Counted from the first letter of the stretch, positions 11,540-23,100 are shown. The stretch is 64,000 nt of DNA from Ctena decussata (GCA_963989385.1 OZ022500.1:119267842-119331841), one strand, 5' to 3'. Notes: generated by a model not told the origin, from the sequence alone. Made by a program: numbers and translations.

Positions 11540-12911
11540 TTTTAGCTCAACGAAGTGCTCAAGGTGAGGTTTTACGATCGGTTTTTGTCCGTCGTCCGTC
11601 GTCAACGTTTGCTTTAAATGACTTCTCCTCCAAAACTGCTGGACGGATTTTGACATAATTCCACATAAATGTTCTTTGGGAGACTCTCTACCAAAATTGC
11701 TCAAACGGTTCCACTCCGCTGAACAATATGGCCGCCAGAGCTAAAAATAGAAAAACCTTTAAACGACTTCTCCAAAATTGCTGGGACGATTTTGAAATAA
11801 TTTCACAGAAATGTTCCTTAGGAGACCCTCTACCAAAATTGCTCAAACGGTCCCGCTCCGCTGAACAAAATGGCCTCCAGAGCTTAAAATAGAAAAACCT
11901 TCAAACGACTTCTCCTTCAAAACTGCTGGGCAGATTTTAAAATAATTTAACAAAAATGTTCCCTAGGAGTCCCGCTACCAAAATTGCTCTAACGGTTTCG
12001 CTCCGCAGATCAATATGGCCACAAGAGCTAAAAATAGAAAAAACTTTTAAACGACTTCGTCTCCAAAACTGCTCGGAAGATTTTAAAATAATTTCACAGA
12101 AATGTTCCTTAAGAGACGACCTGCCAAATTTGCTGAAATGGTTTGGCTCTGCTGAAAAAAAATGACCAATAGAGCTAAAAATAGAAATAAATCTTAGAAT
12201 GACTCAAAGGGCACAGTTACGATCCAGTCATCATGAAACTTAGTCAGAATGTTTATCTTAATGAAATCTAGATCAACTTTGAAACTGGGTCATGTGGGGT
12301 CAAAACTAGGTCACTAGGTCAAATCTTAGAAAAACCTTGTGCACACACTGGAGAGCACAGTTATGATCCAATCTACATGAAACTTTGTCGGAATGTTTAT
12401 TTTTTTGAAATCTAGAGTTGAATTGAAACTTGGCTTTGTCAGGTCAAAACCTAGGTTACTAGGTTAGTTCTTACAAAAACCATGTGAATGTTTTAGAGGA
12501 CACAGTTTTGTTCTAATCTTCATGAGACTTTGTCAAAATGTTTATCTCAAACAAATCTGGTTCAAGGGTGCAACTTGCTCATGTCGGGTCAAAAACTAGG
12601 TCACTAGATCAAACTTTAGAAAAAAAAAACATTGTTTACGCTCTAGAGGGCACAGTTTTGATCCGATGTTCATGAAACTTTGTCAGAATGTTTATATCCA
12701 AGAAATCTAGACCAGGTTTGAAACTGGGTCATGTGGGGTCAAAAACAAGGTCATTAGGTTACATCTTATTAAAAACCTAAGGTACACAGTAAAAGGGATC
12801 ATTTTCCATGGAATCTTTGTGAAACTCTGTCTGTCGGACGTAAGGATGTCTCTGAGGTTAAGTTCACAGGATACTCAGGTGAGCGATCCAGGGCTATCAT
12901 GGCCCTCTTGT
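11540..12911 (+). mobile_element. Shared-terminus element E1, two satellite cores
   Basis: The left end is TTTTAGCTCA with a short hairpin (GTGCTC) and GTCCGTCGTCCGTCGTC. The right end is CTCAGGTGAGCG, then a GGCC-type hairpin (GGGCTATCATGGCCC) and CTCTTGTTA. The core has two blocks. One is four ~144-bp monomers (repeat points near 11615, 11759, 11902, 12048) with CGACTTCTCC..AAACTGCTGG. The other is four ~145-bp monomers (12209, 12353, 12497, 12647) with GGGCACAGTTTTGATCC, the same family as in E4. No protein is encoded. The structure resembles non-autonomous Helitron/helentron-type elements that carry central tandem repeats, but that assignment is inference. Confidence 0.75.
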
Positions 12912-13007
12912 TATCTTCAGATATGAAACAAAGATTTTTCTTTACAAGAAAGATTGAAATCGCCTTTCCGGTGAAAATATTTTTGGGCTCTCTTAAGTTG
13001 GTTATTG

Positions 13008-13866
13008 TCCCCTGCCTTTTCGAAGAAAAGCGGAGGGACATAGTTTTAGGCTTTCAGTCCTTCCGTCCTTATTTCCGTCCTTCCGTCCCCCTAAATTAGT
13101 AGGTACCTTGTGTGCGCAACTCCTCCTACAGTTTTATGCCAATTCTTTTAAAACTTTACAGCTGTTTTTGTCATGGTCTGAAGATATGCATGTGGTTTGG
13201 ATATAATCCTGAAATTATTTTTTGTCGCTTTTTCTACAAGTTAAACTTAGTCATATTTAGGCGTTTTTACTATCAAAGTGACTCGATAGTGTGTACCTTG
13301 TGTGCGCAACTCCTCCGACAGTTTTATACCGATGCCTTTGAAACTTCACAGGTGTGTTGGTCATGGTCTGAAGATATGCATATGGTTTGGATATAATCCT
13401 CACATTATGTTTTGTTACTTTTTCGACAAGTTGAACATAGTCATCTTAGGCGTATTTACTATCATAATGACTAGATAGTGGGTACCTTGAGTGCGCAACT
13501 CCTCCTACAGTCTTATGCCGATTCCTTTGAAACTTCACAGGTGTTTTGATCATGGTCTGAAGATAGACATATGGTTTGGATATAATCCTCTCATTATTTT
13601 TTATTACTTTTTCCCAAGTTGAACTTAGCCTTTTTTCAAACATTTTTACTATTAAAGTGAGTAGGTAATGGGTACATTGTGTGTGCAACTCCTCCTATAG
13701 TTTTATGCTGATTCCTTTCAAACTTCACAGGTGTTTTGGTCATGGTTTAATATTTGCATCTGGTTTTGATATAATGCTAAAATTATTATTTGTCACTTTT
13801 TCTGCTAGTTGAACGTAGTCTTTTTTCAGGCGTTTTTACTATCAAACTAAATAGATAGAGGGTACA
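13008..13866 (+). repeat. ~190-bp tandem array with TCCGTCC leader
   Basis: A leader at 13008-13092 (GGAGGGACATAGTTTTAGG, then repeated TTCCGTCC) precedes four monomers starting near 13100, 13291, 13481 and 13672. Each monomer has TACCTTGTGTGCGCAACTCC, GAAACTTCACAGGTGTTTTG, GTCATGGTCTGAAGATATGC and GGCGTTTTTACTATCAAAG. The array breaks at GGGTAC, directly against the left end of E2, so E2 probably inserted in it or truncated it. Open frames here are by-products. Confidence 0.75.
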
Positions 13867-13868
13867 GT

Positions 13869-14562
13869 TTTTTAGCTCACCTGAGCCGAAGGCTCAGCGG
13901 TGAGCTTATAGTATAGGCAGGCCTCCGTAGTCCGTCCGTCGTCCGTCCGTCCACCATTTTAAAAGGTCTTCTTCTCCGAAACTGCTGGGCCGATCAAAGC
14001 CAAATTTTACATGCAGCCTCCATGGGTTGGGGGAACGAAGGTTTGTTCGGGGTATCTGGGTCACATGACCAAGATTGCCACCACGCCCATATATGGTAAA
14101 AACTCTTCAAAATTTTTCTTCTCCAGAACCAAAAAGCCTGTGACCTTGAAACTTGGTATGTAGCATTGGGCATGCGGGCCCATCATAGTTTGTACAAATG
14201 ATGACCTTGCGATGACCTTGACATAATTTATGACATGGTCAACTTTGGTACGTTGGGCTTTAATATGGGAAAACGCTTAAACAGTAGATTTCTCAGAAAC
14301 TATTTAAGTCTAAGGTACAATACTTGGTATACATGGTCAACTAAATGAGCAAATGAAGATATTATGTCACTCAAGGTCAAGGTCATTCGGTCCGTCCATC
14401 CGTCGTCAAGATTTTCAAACATCTTCTCCTCTGAAACCACAGGGCCGATTGAAGCCAAATTTCATATGGAGTCTCAACGGATAGGCGAACGAAAGTTTGT
14501 GCGCGGGGTCTGGGTCACATGACCAAGATGGCCGCCACGCCGATATATGGTAAAAACTCTTC
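13869..14562 (+). mobile_element. Shared-terminus element E2, right-truncated
   Basis: The left end is TTTTAGCTCACCTGAGCCGA with a self-complementary GAGCCGAAGGCTC, then GTCCGTCCGTCGTCC. The core holds diverged units with TTCTCCGAAACTGCTGGGCC, CACATGACCAAGAT and ATATGGTAAAAACTCTTC. The right terminus is missing: sequence switches abruptly at 14562/14563 to the segmental duplication shared with 9484-9895. Confidence 0.7.
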
Positions 14563-14974
14563 AAATGGCAAACAGATATGATGGTATACCACATTTTAAT
14601 AAATGTGAACCGAAATACCTTAGCAGCATTTGAACTCTGACTTCCAATTCTTAAAATGGGTTCAATGACATCGTTGGTCTACCTACATTCTAATAATCAG
14701 TAAGGATTGATTGATTGATTTGATGCTTAACGTCCACGGTAAACAGCTTAGGTCATGTCGGGACGGTCAGTTAACCTAACCACACTATTCCTGGGCAGGC
14801 TTAGACCTCCAAATCGGTTAACCAGTACTAAGTGCACATTCTTTCGCCAGTAACTGACAACTGCCCTTCTTAAATCAGCGAAATGAAAAACGAAAGTATG
14901 TAGCCAGACCAGGTATCGAACCAAGGACCTCTGACATGAGTCAGGTGCCCTACCGATTGCGCTACCCGGCCCGG
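14563..14974 (-). repeat. Segmental duplication copy 2 with SINE-2
   Basis: 14563-14707 repeats the flank at 9484-9627, including the left target duplication TAATCAGTAAGGA. 14708-14974 is the same SINE-2 with its tRNA head at the right. The right-hand target duplication is absent and sequence changes at the SINE end. This copy therefore arose by duplication of flank plus SINE, not by a new SINE insertion. The direction of copying cannot be read from the sequence. Confidence 0.8.
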
Positions 14975-14984
14975 AAGGTTGAGA

Positions 14985-15480
14985 GGTTGTGTCGATGCAA
15001 TTAAGCAAAGACGTCAGAAGATTTAGTGAATGCAGTTAGGCAGACGTCACGAGGTTGAGAGGTTGAGTCAATGCAGTCAAACAGAGACGTCACGCGGTTG
15101 AAACGTGACGTCGATGCAGTTACGCAAAGACGTCACGGGGTTGAGAGGTTGTGTCGATGCAGTAAAGCAAAGACGTCAGGAGATTGAGTCGATGCAGTAA
15201 AGCAAAGACGTGACGAGGTTGTGTCGATGCAGTAAAGCAAAGACATTATGCGGTTGAAAGTTTACGTCTATGCAGTTAAGCAAAGACGTCACAAGGTTGA
15301 GAGGTTGTGTCGGTGCAATTAAGCAAAGGCGTCAGGAGATTGAGTCTATGAAGTTAAGCAAAGACGTCCCGAGGTTGAGAGGTTGTGTCATGCAATTAAG
15401 CAAAGACGTCAGGAGATTGAGTCAATGCAGTTAAGCAAAGACGTCACGAGGGTAAATCAATGCAGTTAAGTAAAGACTTC
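14985..15480 (+). repeat. GACGTC-rich minisatellite, ~33-45 bp units
   Basis: About a dozen variable units built on TGCAGTTAAGCAAAGACGTC plus ACGAGGTTGAGAGGTTGTG. Longer units contain a second GTTGAGAGG segment and shorter ones lack it. Every unit carries GACGTC or a one-base variant, some as GACGTCAC, which resembles half of a CREB/ATF site. No coding frame is preserved. Confidence 0.85.
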
Positions 15481-16070
15481 GAACAAAACTAACCGTCAAA
15501 ATAACTGCTGTGGTTTCTGTTTTAAATTTGACAACTGCGACAATATTTCGCTTTTGTTCTTTTAATGGTTGTGTATGGTTAGTTATTTTTACCCATTTTT
15601 TTTCTTGTAGGGCGGGGTGGGGTAGGGTGGTGTTTCTTTGTAAGGATGTAGGGAATGACTTTCTCAGGCTGGTAGCGGCTATTGGGGAATGGATGTGTGA
15701 TGTGATTAAGTGCAGTGCCACATAAGATAAAACACAACATGCTTATATGATGATTTATAAGTACTAAAAATTATAGTACTATAATTCATAAGTACTTTAT
15801 TGTGTGCATTTTTTTGTTTATTATATATGTTTAAATGTGATTTCACACTGTCGGATGTCATCTTATACTGTCATTGTATATATCCTCGTGGAATCATAGC
15901 CTGTTAGAAGTTTGGATAAAATATGTTCTGTTCTGTTCCTGCTATTGCGTAATGAAATGGAAACATGTTGAGAGATGTAAACAGGCAATCACTTGATACC
16001 TTTGCCCTTTTCTCGTAATTCACGTGTTGTGTGTTGGACGTGCCAAAAGTGATCTATTTATAACCTTTTA
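15481..16070. other. Unassigned stretch with small AT hairpin
   Basis: No gene is recognised. Around 15755-15800 the sequence ATAAGTACTAAAAATTATAG and its near-complement form an AT-rich palindrome. Open frames of 71-96 codons (15431-15725) lack domains and partly lie in the minisatellite. Confidence 0.4.
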
Positions 16071-16305
16071 AGCCGCGACACGAGAAAACCATCAAAGTGG
16101 TTGTGTGCCCAGCGCAGACTCAGTTCAGCCTGGGCATCCGCCCCGTCTGATCAGACTCTTCGCTGTCGGCATAGAACTAGCTTAGACCCTTAGCTACCCT
16201 CTGAGCGTTTAGCTAAGAGTCTTAGCTAACTGGGCGGATGCCCAAACTAATTTAAGTCTGCGCTGGGCGCACCACCACTTTGTTGGTTTTCTCGTGTCGT
16301 GGCTC
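16071..16305. mobile_element. GAGCCGCGACACG-type foldback MITE (copy 1)
   Basis: Starts AGCCGCGACACGAGAAAACC and ends with its complement GTTTTCTCGTGTCGTGGCTC. Internal arms CTGGGCATCCGCC and GGGCGGATGCCC also pair. Ten further copies lie at 29970, 33748, 38289, 40942, 48643, 51779, 53663, 57264, 58023 and 60053. No protein is encoded. The superfamily is unknown. Several copies show short flanking repeats of about 4 bp (e.g. AAAT at 48643-48867), which would fit a 4-bp target duplication. Confidence 0.85.
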
Positions 16306-17063
16306 ATTTAGTGTTCACCCAATCAGTTGTCTATAAGTCGAGACTTTATATTCGCCAAATGCCCACGCACCACGACATCGTCTCTCCCTCCCAGATTATT
16401 TTAAACCCGTCTTTTTTCTCTATTGCAATAATTACCCCTAGGTCACAGCTACTATCACGATTGCCATGCGTTGACTGATGTATTTTCCATAAACTTTTTG
16501 TGGACTTAAAATTTGCTGATATGTTGTTGTAAATCTGTGGTCTTTGTCACATTTTAATAGTTATACCTTTTTCGTGATAGGTAAACTCTAATACGGCAAT
16601 TTGTACATGTTCATTCCTGTATGTTATTATGTGTGTATGAAGGGTTATGGTACCCCGGAAGTGCAATGAAGGTAGCTTTGGAAATTTGTTTACCTTTTGC
16701 CTCCTACCAATCTTTTGTGAGCGTTTCTTTTGTTTTACAAAATGGCTGAATTTGTGACGCAATAAATTCGTAATTGCGAGTGCAAAACGCAAACGGCCGC
16801 CACTGGTACGCGGCCACCACTGACCGCCAGCCAGTATACGTCTTTGTTTACTTGTGTTCCCCTTCTTGGGTTTTCATATGTGTCTATGATAGTGAAAGTT
16901 CCGCGGCAACTTCATTATTACTTCGAAAATAGTTTTAGACGAAATAGTTTTCTTTCTAATACACGGATAGAAACAAATGCCACATATTTAATGAAATTTT
17001 TAGTGTTACGATTAGGGACATGCGGGCTTCTTTATTCCAATATACATACAACATTCAGATTAC
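16306..17063. other. Unassigned stretch, possible minus-strand intron
   Basis: No repeat is recognised. If the exon candidate at 17064-17276 is real, this region is the start of its first intron. No second exon was identified. Confidence 0.35.
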
Positions 17064-17276
17064 CTTAAGCATCGGCATAATGATAAAACAGACGCTTCCA
17101 GATTCAGTTTTGAAAGAGTTAAACTCAACCGTGGCATGAACTTCACCACTGTCAAACAATCCAAATCCTGGATGGCCGTAAACAGTCACACTCGTGACGT
17201 CCATATTGGCACAGAACTCCTCGAGTGCCGGGAAATCAGCCGCCCGAACTAGTATGATTGCTCTAGGTGCTTCCAT
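17064..17276 (-). CDS. Candidate first coding exon, unknown protein
   Basis: On the minus strand an ATG at 17276 opens 71 codons (MEAPRAIILVRAADFPALEE at the N-terminus, ending FIIMPMLK). They end in phase 0 at AAG followed by GTAATC, a good splice donor (GT at 17062-17063). The residue mix looks protein-like: alternating hydrophobic strands (RAIILV, VTVYG, VCFIIMP), few low-complexity runs and no overlap with any repeat in the window. No signal peptide or known domain is recognised. A TATA-like and a CCAAT-like site lie just upstream, but the TATA is so near the ATG that the 5' UTR would be only about 5-15 nt. Alternatively, GTCAG at 17292-17296 could be an acceptor, making this a second exon. 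No downstream exon was found; function unknown. Confidence 0.4.
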
Positions 17277-17304
17277 TGTTCTGAACGTAACTGACAGGTA
17301 AGTC

Positions 17305-17390
17305 CTTATATATATATATATCAAAAAATCGATAAACTATTGACCTGACCAACTGTGATAAAGGACGTTACGCTCTCGATTTCTTATTGG
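17305..17390 (-). promoter_or_regulatory. Possible TATA and CCAAT sites
   Basis: On the minus strand, TATATATATAAGG lies at about 17305-17321 and a CCAAT pentamer (plus-strand ATTGG) at 17386-17390, about 70 bp apart and upstream of the candidate exon at 17276. Spacing is promoter-like, but a TA repeat is a weak TATA call. Confidence 0.25.
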
Positions 17391-17548
17391 TCAAACACTC
17401 AGAACGTATGGCTCTCAGCATTTATGCGTTTTTACTTTGATGTTATATTCTAACTGTAAATATTGCATAAAATTTAAACAGGACATTAAATATTGATAGA
17501 CGATTTGATGCATTTCCTTATACATGGAATCCTTTCTTTATGGTACAG

Positions 17549-19416
17549 TTTTAGCTCACCTGAACCTTTAGGCTCAGGGTGGGCTATTGTGATCACCAAG
17601 CGTCCGTCGTGCGTCGTCCGTCGTCAACAATTTGTTATAAATGACATTTTCTCTGAAACTGCTAGGCCTAGGGCTTTGATATTTGGTATGAAGCATTGTC
17701 TAGTAGACCTCTACCAAGTTTGTTCAAATGGTGGCCCCAGGGTCCAAAATGGCCCTGGGGAAGGGGGTCTTGGGTTCGAAACTAAAAAAAATTCTTAAAA
17801 ATCTTCTTCTCAAGAACTGCTTGGCTCAGATGCTTGAAATTTGGTATGTAGCATTGCCTAGTGGTCCTCTTCCAAGTTTGTTCAAATGGTGGCCCAGGGT
17901 CCAAAATGGCCCTGGGGCAGGGGGTCTTGAGTTCCAAACTAAAAGATTCTTAAAAATCTTCTCCAGAACTGCTTTGCTCAGATGCTTGAAATTTAGTATG
18001 TAGCATTGCCTAGGAGTACTCTACCAAGTTTGTTCAAATGGGGGCCCCAGGGCAGGGAGTCCCAGGTTTCAACCATAGAAATACATAGGAAAATATTCAA
18101 AAATCTTCTCCATAACTGCTTGGCTCAGATGCTTAAATTTTGTATGTAGTATTGCCAAATAGTCCTCTACCAATATTGTTAAAATGGTGGCCCCTGGGTC
18201 CAAAATGGCTCTGGGGAAGGGGGTTTTGGGTTTGAAACTAAAAGTTTGTTCAAATGGTGGCCCAGAGTCCAAAATGGCCCGGGGAGGGAGACCCAGGTTT
18301 GAACCATTAAAATACATAGAAAAATATTTAAAAAAATCTTCTTCTTCAGAACCCCAAGGCAAGGATGCTTTAAATTTAGTATGTGGCATTGCCTAATAGT
18401 CCTTTACTAAGTTTGTTTAAATGGTGGCCCCACGGTCCAAAATGGCCCCTTGGCATGGAGTGCAAGGTTTGAACCATAGAATTTTCCTCTTCAGAACAAT
18501 TTGGCTAAGATGCTTGAAATTCGGTATGATGCATTGCCTTGTAGTCCTTTACCAAGTTTATTCAAATGGTTGCCCCAGGGTCCAAAATGGTCCCGCGGCA
18601 GGGAGTCTTAGGTTCGAACCATAGAAATAAATAGAAAAATATTAAAAATCTTCTTCTTCAGAATCTTTTGGCTCAGAGCTTGAAATTTGGTATTTAGCAT
18701 TGCCTTGTAGTCCTTCAACAAGTTTGTTCAAACGATGGCCCCAGGGTCCAAAATGGCCCTGCGGCAAGAAGTTCTGAGTTTGAGCCATAGAGATGCATAG
18801 AAAAATATTCAAAAATCTTCTTCTTCAGAACCACTTGGCTCAGATGCATGAAATCTGGCATGGTGCATTGCCTGGTGGACTCCTACAAAGTTTGTGTAAA
18901 TGGTGGCGCTGGGATTCAAAATGGCTCTGGGGCGGATAGTCTTGGGTTCAAAATTTAAATGTACTTAAAAATCTTTTTTCTCCAGCACCTAATAGTGCAG
19001 ATGCTTGAACTTTGGTATGGTGCATTGCCTGGTAGTCCTTTATTAAGTTTGTTGAAATGATGGCGCCGGGATCAAAAATGGCCCCGCCCCAGGGGGTCCT
19101 CGGTTTGAACTATAGAAGTATATAGAAAAATAATAAAAAAAATCTTCATCTTCAGAACCACTTGGCTCAGATGCTTGAAATTTAGTATGTAGCATTGCCT
19201 AGAGGTCCTTTACTAAGATTATTCGAATGATGGCCACAGGGTCCAAAATGGCTCGGCCCCAGGGGGTCCAGGGTTGGAACCATAGCATTCAAAAATCTTC
19301 TCCAACACCATTTGGAAATGGTTGCAAACTATCAGGTTTGTTCAAATGACGACCCTTGTTTGACCGGTAACGTTTTTGGTCAGGTGAGAGATTCAGGGCC
19401 TCTTGGCCCTCTTGTT
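17549..19416 (+). mobile_element. Shared-terminus element E3, ~155-bp monomers
   Basis: The left end is TTTTAGCTCACCTGAACC with GTCCGTCGTGCGTCGTCCG. The right end is TCAGGTGAGAGATTCAGGGC, a GGCCTCTTGGCC hairpin and CTCTTGTTA. The core is about eleven tandem monomers of ~140-160 bp, each with TTGTTCAAATGGTGGCCCCA, GGTCCAAAATGGCCC, AAAATCTTCTTCTC and GCTCAGATGCTTGAAATTTG. The monomers differ from those of E4 while the ends match, and no protein is encoded. Open frames of 67-106 codons on both strands simply follow the monomers. Confidence 0.8.
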
Positions 19417-20186
19417 AGTCCGAGCTATTTGAACGTCGAAGGCCTAGTATAAGTTAAATAAATCATAATAAGTCATCAAACAGTTATTCACCAAAGTAAG
19501 AAGTACATGATGTAATCGCGACACATATTTTCGGGCCACAACATTCTAAGTCTCAGAGGACAGTTACTGGAATGATCATACAAATATCATATTTCCCCGA
19601 AACAAGTTTTCACGCCACGATTTTTGTGTATCTGGACGGTAGTCCTTTCTTAAATTTTAAAATTTCATCGCAGCTCGATAGCAGATTTTATTTCCTTGAA
19701 TCGCACTAGAAAGCAGATTTTTTATATAAACAAGAGCTAACACTACACAGTTGGTGTGGAGGAAATAACAGCTTTCTTGAAGCACTTTTTAGAAGGGTGT
19801 AAAGATACTGCAGAGTAAAGAGCTATAAGCCAAAGCCTTGTCAGATCTTGATTATTGATATCTAATTATTTACCTTATCTTTCAACACACCTGAATTATA
19901 ACAGTAGGTTTTGTGCTAAATCTGGTGTAGAGTTTATGTTTAAAGATGCGAATGAATTGGACTCTTATCAGGAAGCGATGGATATAAGAAAGCAGATAGA
20001 ACATTATATAATACTAAGCAATTTGAACAGACGTTATTTTGTTTGTATTCAGCAAACCCGTGGTAGGTGCCAACAGAATATCTGACTGTAGAACTAACTA
20101 CGATTTAATATAGAGGTAGACTAACCTGTTTCAAGTCAAACCCTAAAAGTCAGACGGCAAAAGTTACTTTTGCAAAGTTTCAATAC
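19417..20186. other. Unassigned stretch between E3 and E4
   Basis: No repeat is recognised. A frame at 19855-20085 contains a helix-like segment (FKDANELDSYQEAMDIRKQI) preceded by an AACAG that could be an acceptor at about 19903, but it matches no family I recognise. It may be a decayed fragment. Confidence 0.3.
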
Positions 20187-23100
20187 ATTTTTAGCTCGCC
20201 TGAGCACGAAGTGCTCAGGGTGAGCTTTTGGGATACCCTGATGTCCGTCGTACGTCCGGACGGACGGACGTCCGGACGTCCGGACGTCCGTCAACTTTTG
20301 CTTGTGTACACTCTAGCGGCCACAGTTTTGATCCAATCTTTATGAAACTTTGTCAGAATGTTAGTCTTTATAATATCTAGGCCAAGTTCGAAACTGGGTC
20401 ATGTCGGGTCAAAAACTAGGTCACTAGGTCAAATCTTAGGAAAACCTTGTGTACGCTCTAGAGAGCACAGTTTTCATCCAAAGTTCATGAAACTTTGTCA
20501 GAATGTTTATCCTTATAGTATCTAGGACAAGTTCGAAACTGGGTCACGTCGGGTCTAAAACTAGGTCACTAGGTCAAATCATAGAAAAACCTTGTGTACG
20601 CTCTAGAGGACACAGTTTTGATCCAATCTTTATGAAACTTTGTCAAAATGTTTATCACCATAAAATCTAGGCCAAGTTTGAAACTGGGTCATGTCGGGTC
20701 AAAAACTAGGTCACTAGGTCAAATCTTAGAAAAACCTTGTGTACGCTCTAGAGGGCACAGTTTTCATCCAAAGTTCATGAAACTTTGTCAGAATGTTAAT
20801 CCTCATAGTATCTAGGACAAGTTCGAAACTGGGTCACGTCGGTTCTAAAACTAGGTCACTAGGTCAAATTATAGAAAAACCTTGTGTATGCTCTACAGGA
20901 CTCAGTTTTAATCCAATCTTTATGAAACTTTGTCAGAATGTTTATCTCTATAAAATCTTGGCCAAGTTCGAAACTGGGTCATGTCGGGTCAAAAACCAGG
21001 TCACTAGGTCAAATCTTAGAAAAACCTTGTGTACGCTCTAGAGGACACAGTTTTCATCCAAAGTTCATGACACTTTGTCAGAATGTTTATCCTCATAGTA
21101 TCTAGGACAAGTTCGAAACTGGGTCACGTCGGGTCTAAAACTAGGTCACTAGGTCAAATCATGGAAAAACCTTGTGTACGCTCTAGAGGACACAGTTTTG
21201 ATCCAATCTTTATGAAACTTTGTCAGAATGTTTATCTCCATAAAATCTAGGCCAAATTCGAAACTGGGTCATGTCGGGTAAAAAACTAGGTCACTAGGTC
21301 AAATCTTAGAAAAACCTTTTGTACGCTCTAGAGGGCACAGTTTTGTCCAAAGGTCATGAAACTTTGTCAGAATGTTTATCCTCATAGTATCTAGGACAAG
21401 TTCGAAACTGGGTCACGTCGGGTCTAAAACTAGGTCACTAGGTCAAATCATAGAAAAACCTTGTGTACGCTCTAGAGGACACAGTTTTGATCCAATCTTT
21501 ATGAAACTTTGTCAGAATGTTTATCTCCATAAACTCTAGGCCAAGTTTGAAACTGGGTCATGTCGGGTCAAAAACTAGGTCACTAGGTCAAATCTTAGAA
21601 AAACCTTGTGTGCGCTCTAGAAGGCACAGTTTTGATCCAAAGTTCATGAAACTTAATCAGAAAGTTTATCCTTATAATATCAAGGATAAGTTCGAAACTG
21701 GGTCACGTCGGGTCAAAAACTAGGTCACTAGGTCAAATCATAGAAAAAACCTTGTGTATGCTCTAGAGGACACAGTTTTGATCCAATCTTTATGAAACAT
21801 TGTCAGAATGTTTATCTCTATAAACTCTAGGCCAACTTCGAAACTGGGTCTTGTTGGGTAAAAAACTAGGTCACTAGGTCAAATCTTAGAAAAGCCTTGT
21901 GTACGCTCTAGAAGGCACAGTTTTGATCCAAAGTTCATGAAACTTTGTCAGAATGTTTATCCTCATATATGTAGGACAAGTTTGAAACTGGGTCATGTCG
22001 GGTCAAGAACTAGGTCACTAGGTCAAATCATAGAAAAACCTTGTGTACGCTCTAGAGGACACAGTTTTGATCTAATCTTTATGAAACTTTGTCAGAATGC
22101 TTACTTCCATAAACTCTCGGCCAAGTTTGAAAGTAGGTCATGTCGGGTCAAAAACAAGGTCACTAGGTAAAACCATAGAAAAACCTTGTGTACGCTCTAT
22201 GGGACACAGTTTTGATCCAAAGTTCATGAAACTTTGTCAGAATGTTTATCCTCATAATATGTAGGATAAGTTTGAAACTGGGTCATGTCGGGTCAAAAAC
22301 TTTGTCACTAGGTCAAATCTTAGAAAAACCTTGTGTACGCTCTAGAAGGCACACTTTTTATCCAAAGTTCATGAAACTTTGTCAGAATGTTTATCCTCAT
22401 AATATCTAGAACAAGATCGAAACTTGGTCACGTCAGGTCTAAAACTAGGTCACTAGGTCAAATCATAGAAAAACCTTGTGTACGCTCTAGAGGACACAGT
22501 TTTGATCCAATCTTTATGAAACATTGTCAGAATGTTTATCTCCATAAACTCTAGGCCAAGTTCGAAACTGGGTCATGTCGAGTTATAAACTAGGTCACTA
22601 GGTCAAATCTTAGAAAAACCTTGTGTGCGCTCTAGAAGGCACAGTTTTGATCCAAAGTTCATGAAACTTTGTCAGAATGTTTATCCTCATATATGTAGGA
22701 CAAGTTTGAAACTGGGTCATGTTGGGTCAAAAACTAGGTCACTAGGTCAAATCATAGAAAAACCTTGTGTACGCTCTAGAGGACACAGTTTTGATCTAAT
22801 CTTTATGAAACTTTGTCAGAATGTTTATCTTCATAAACTCTCGGCCAAGTTTGAAAGTAGGTCATGTGGGGTAAAAAAACTAGGTCACTAGGTCAAATCT
22901 TAGAAAAACGTTGTGTAAGCTCTAGAAGGCATAGTTTTGATCCAATCTTCTTGAAACTATGTCAAAATGTTTATTGTCCGTATCTAAGCCCCCTATGAAA
23001 CTGAGTCACGTCGGCTCAAGGTCAAATCTTAGAAAAACTTTGTGTACACCCTAGAGGGCACAGTTTTGATCCAATCTTCATGAAGCTCTGTCAGAATGTT

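Noticed and set aside
14985..15480. CRISPR-like array of short repeats
   Set aside because: Units are contiguous with internal variation and there are no unique spacers of constant length; eukaryotic minisatellite.
17493..18624. Overlapping frames on both strands rich in MVAPGSKMALG-type repeats
   Set aside because: They follow the ~155-bp monomers of E3 in both orientations; satellite by-product, not protein.
20793..22891. Several 68-88-codon reading frames with repeated GHVGSKTRSLGQIIEKPC-type peptides
   Set aside because: They lie wholly in the 143-bp array of E4. The monomer length is not a multiple of three and frames break every one or two units, so no repeat protein is encoded.
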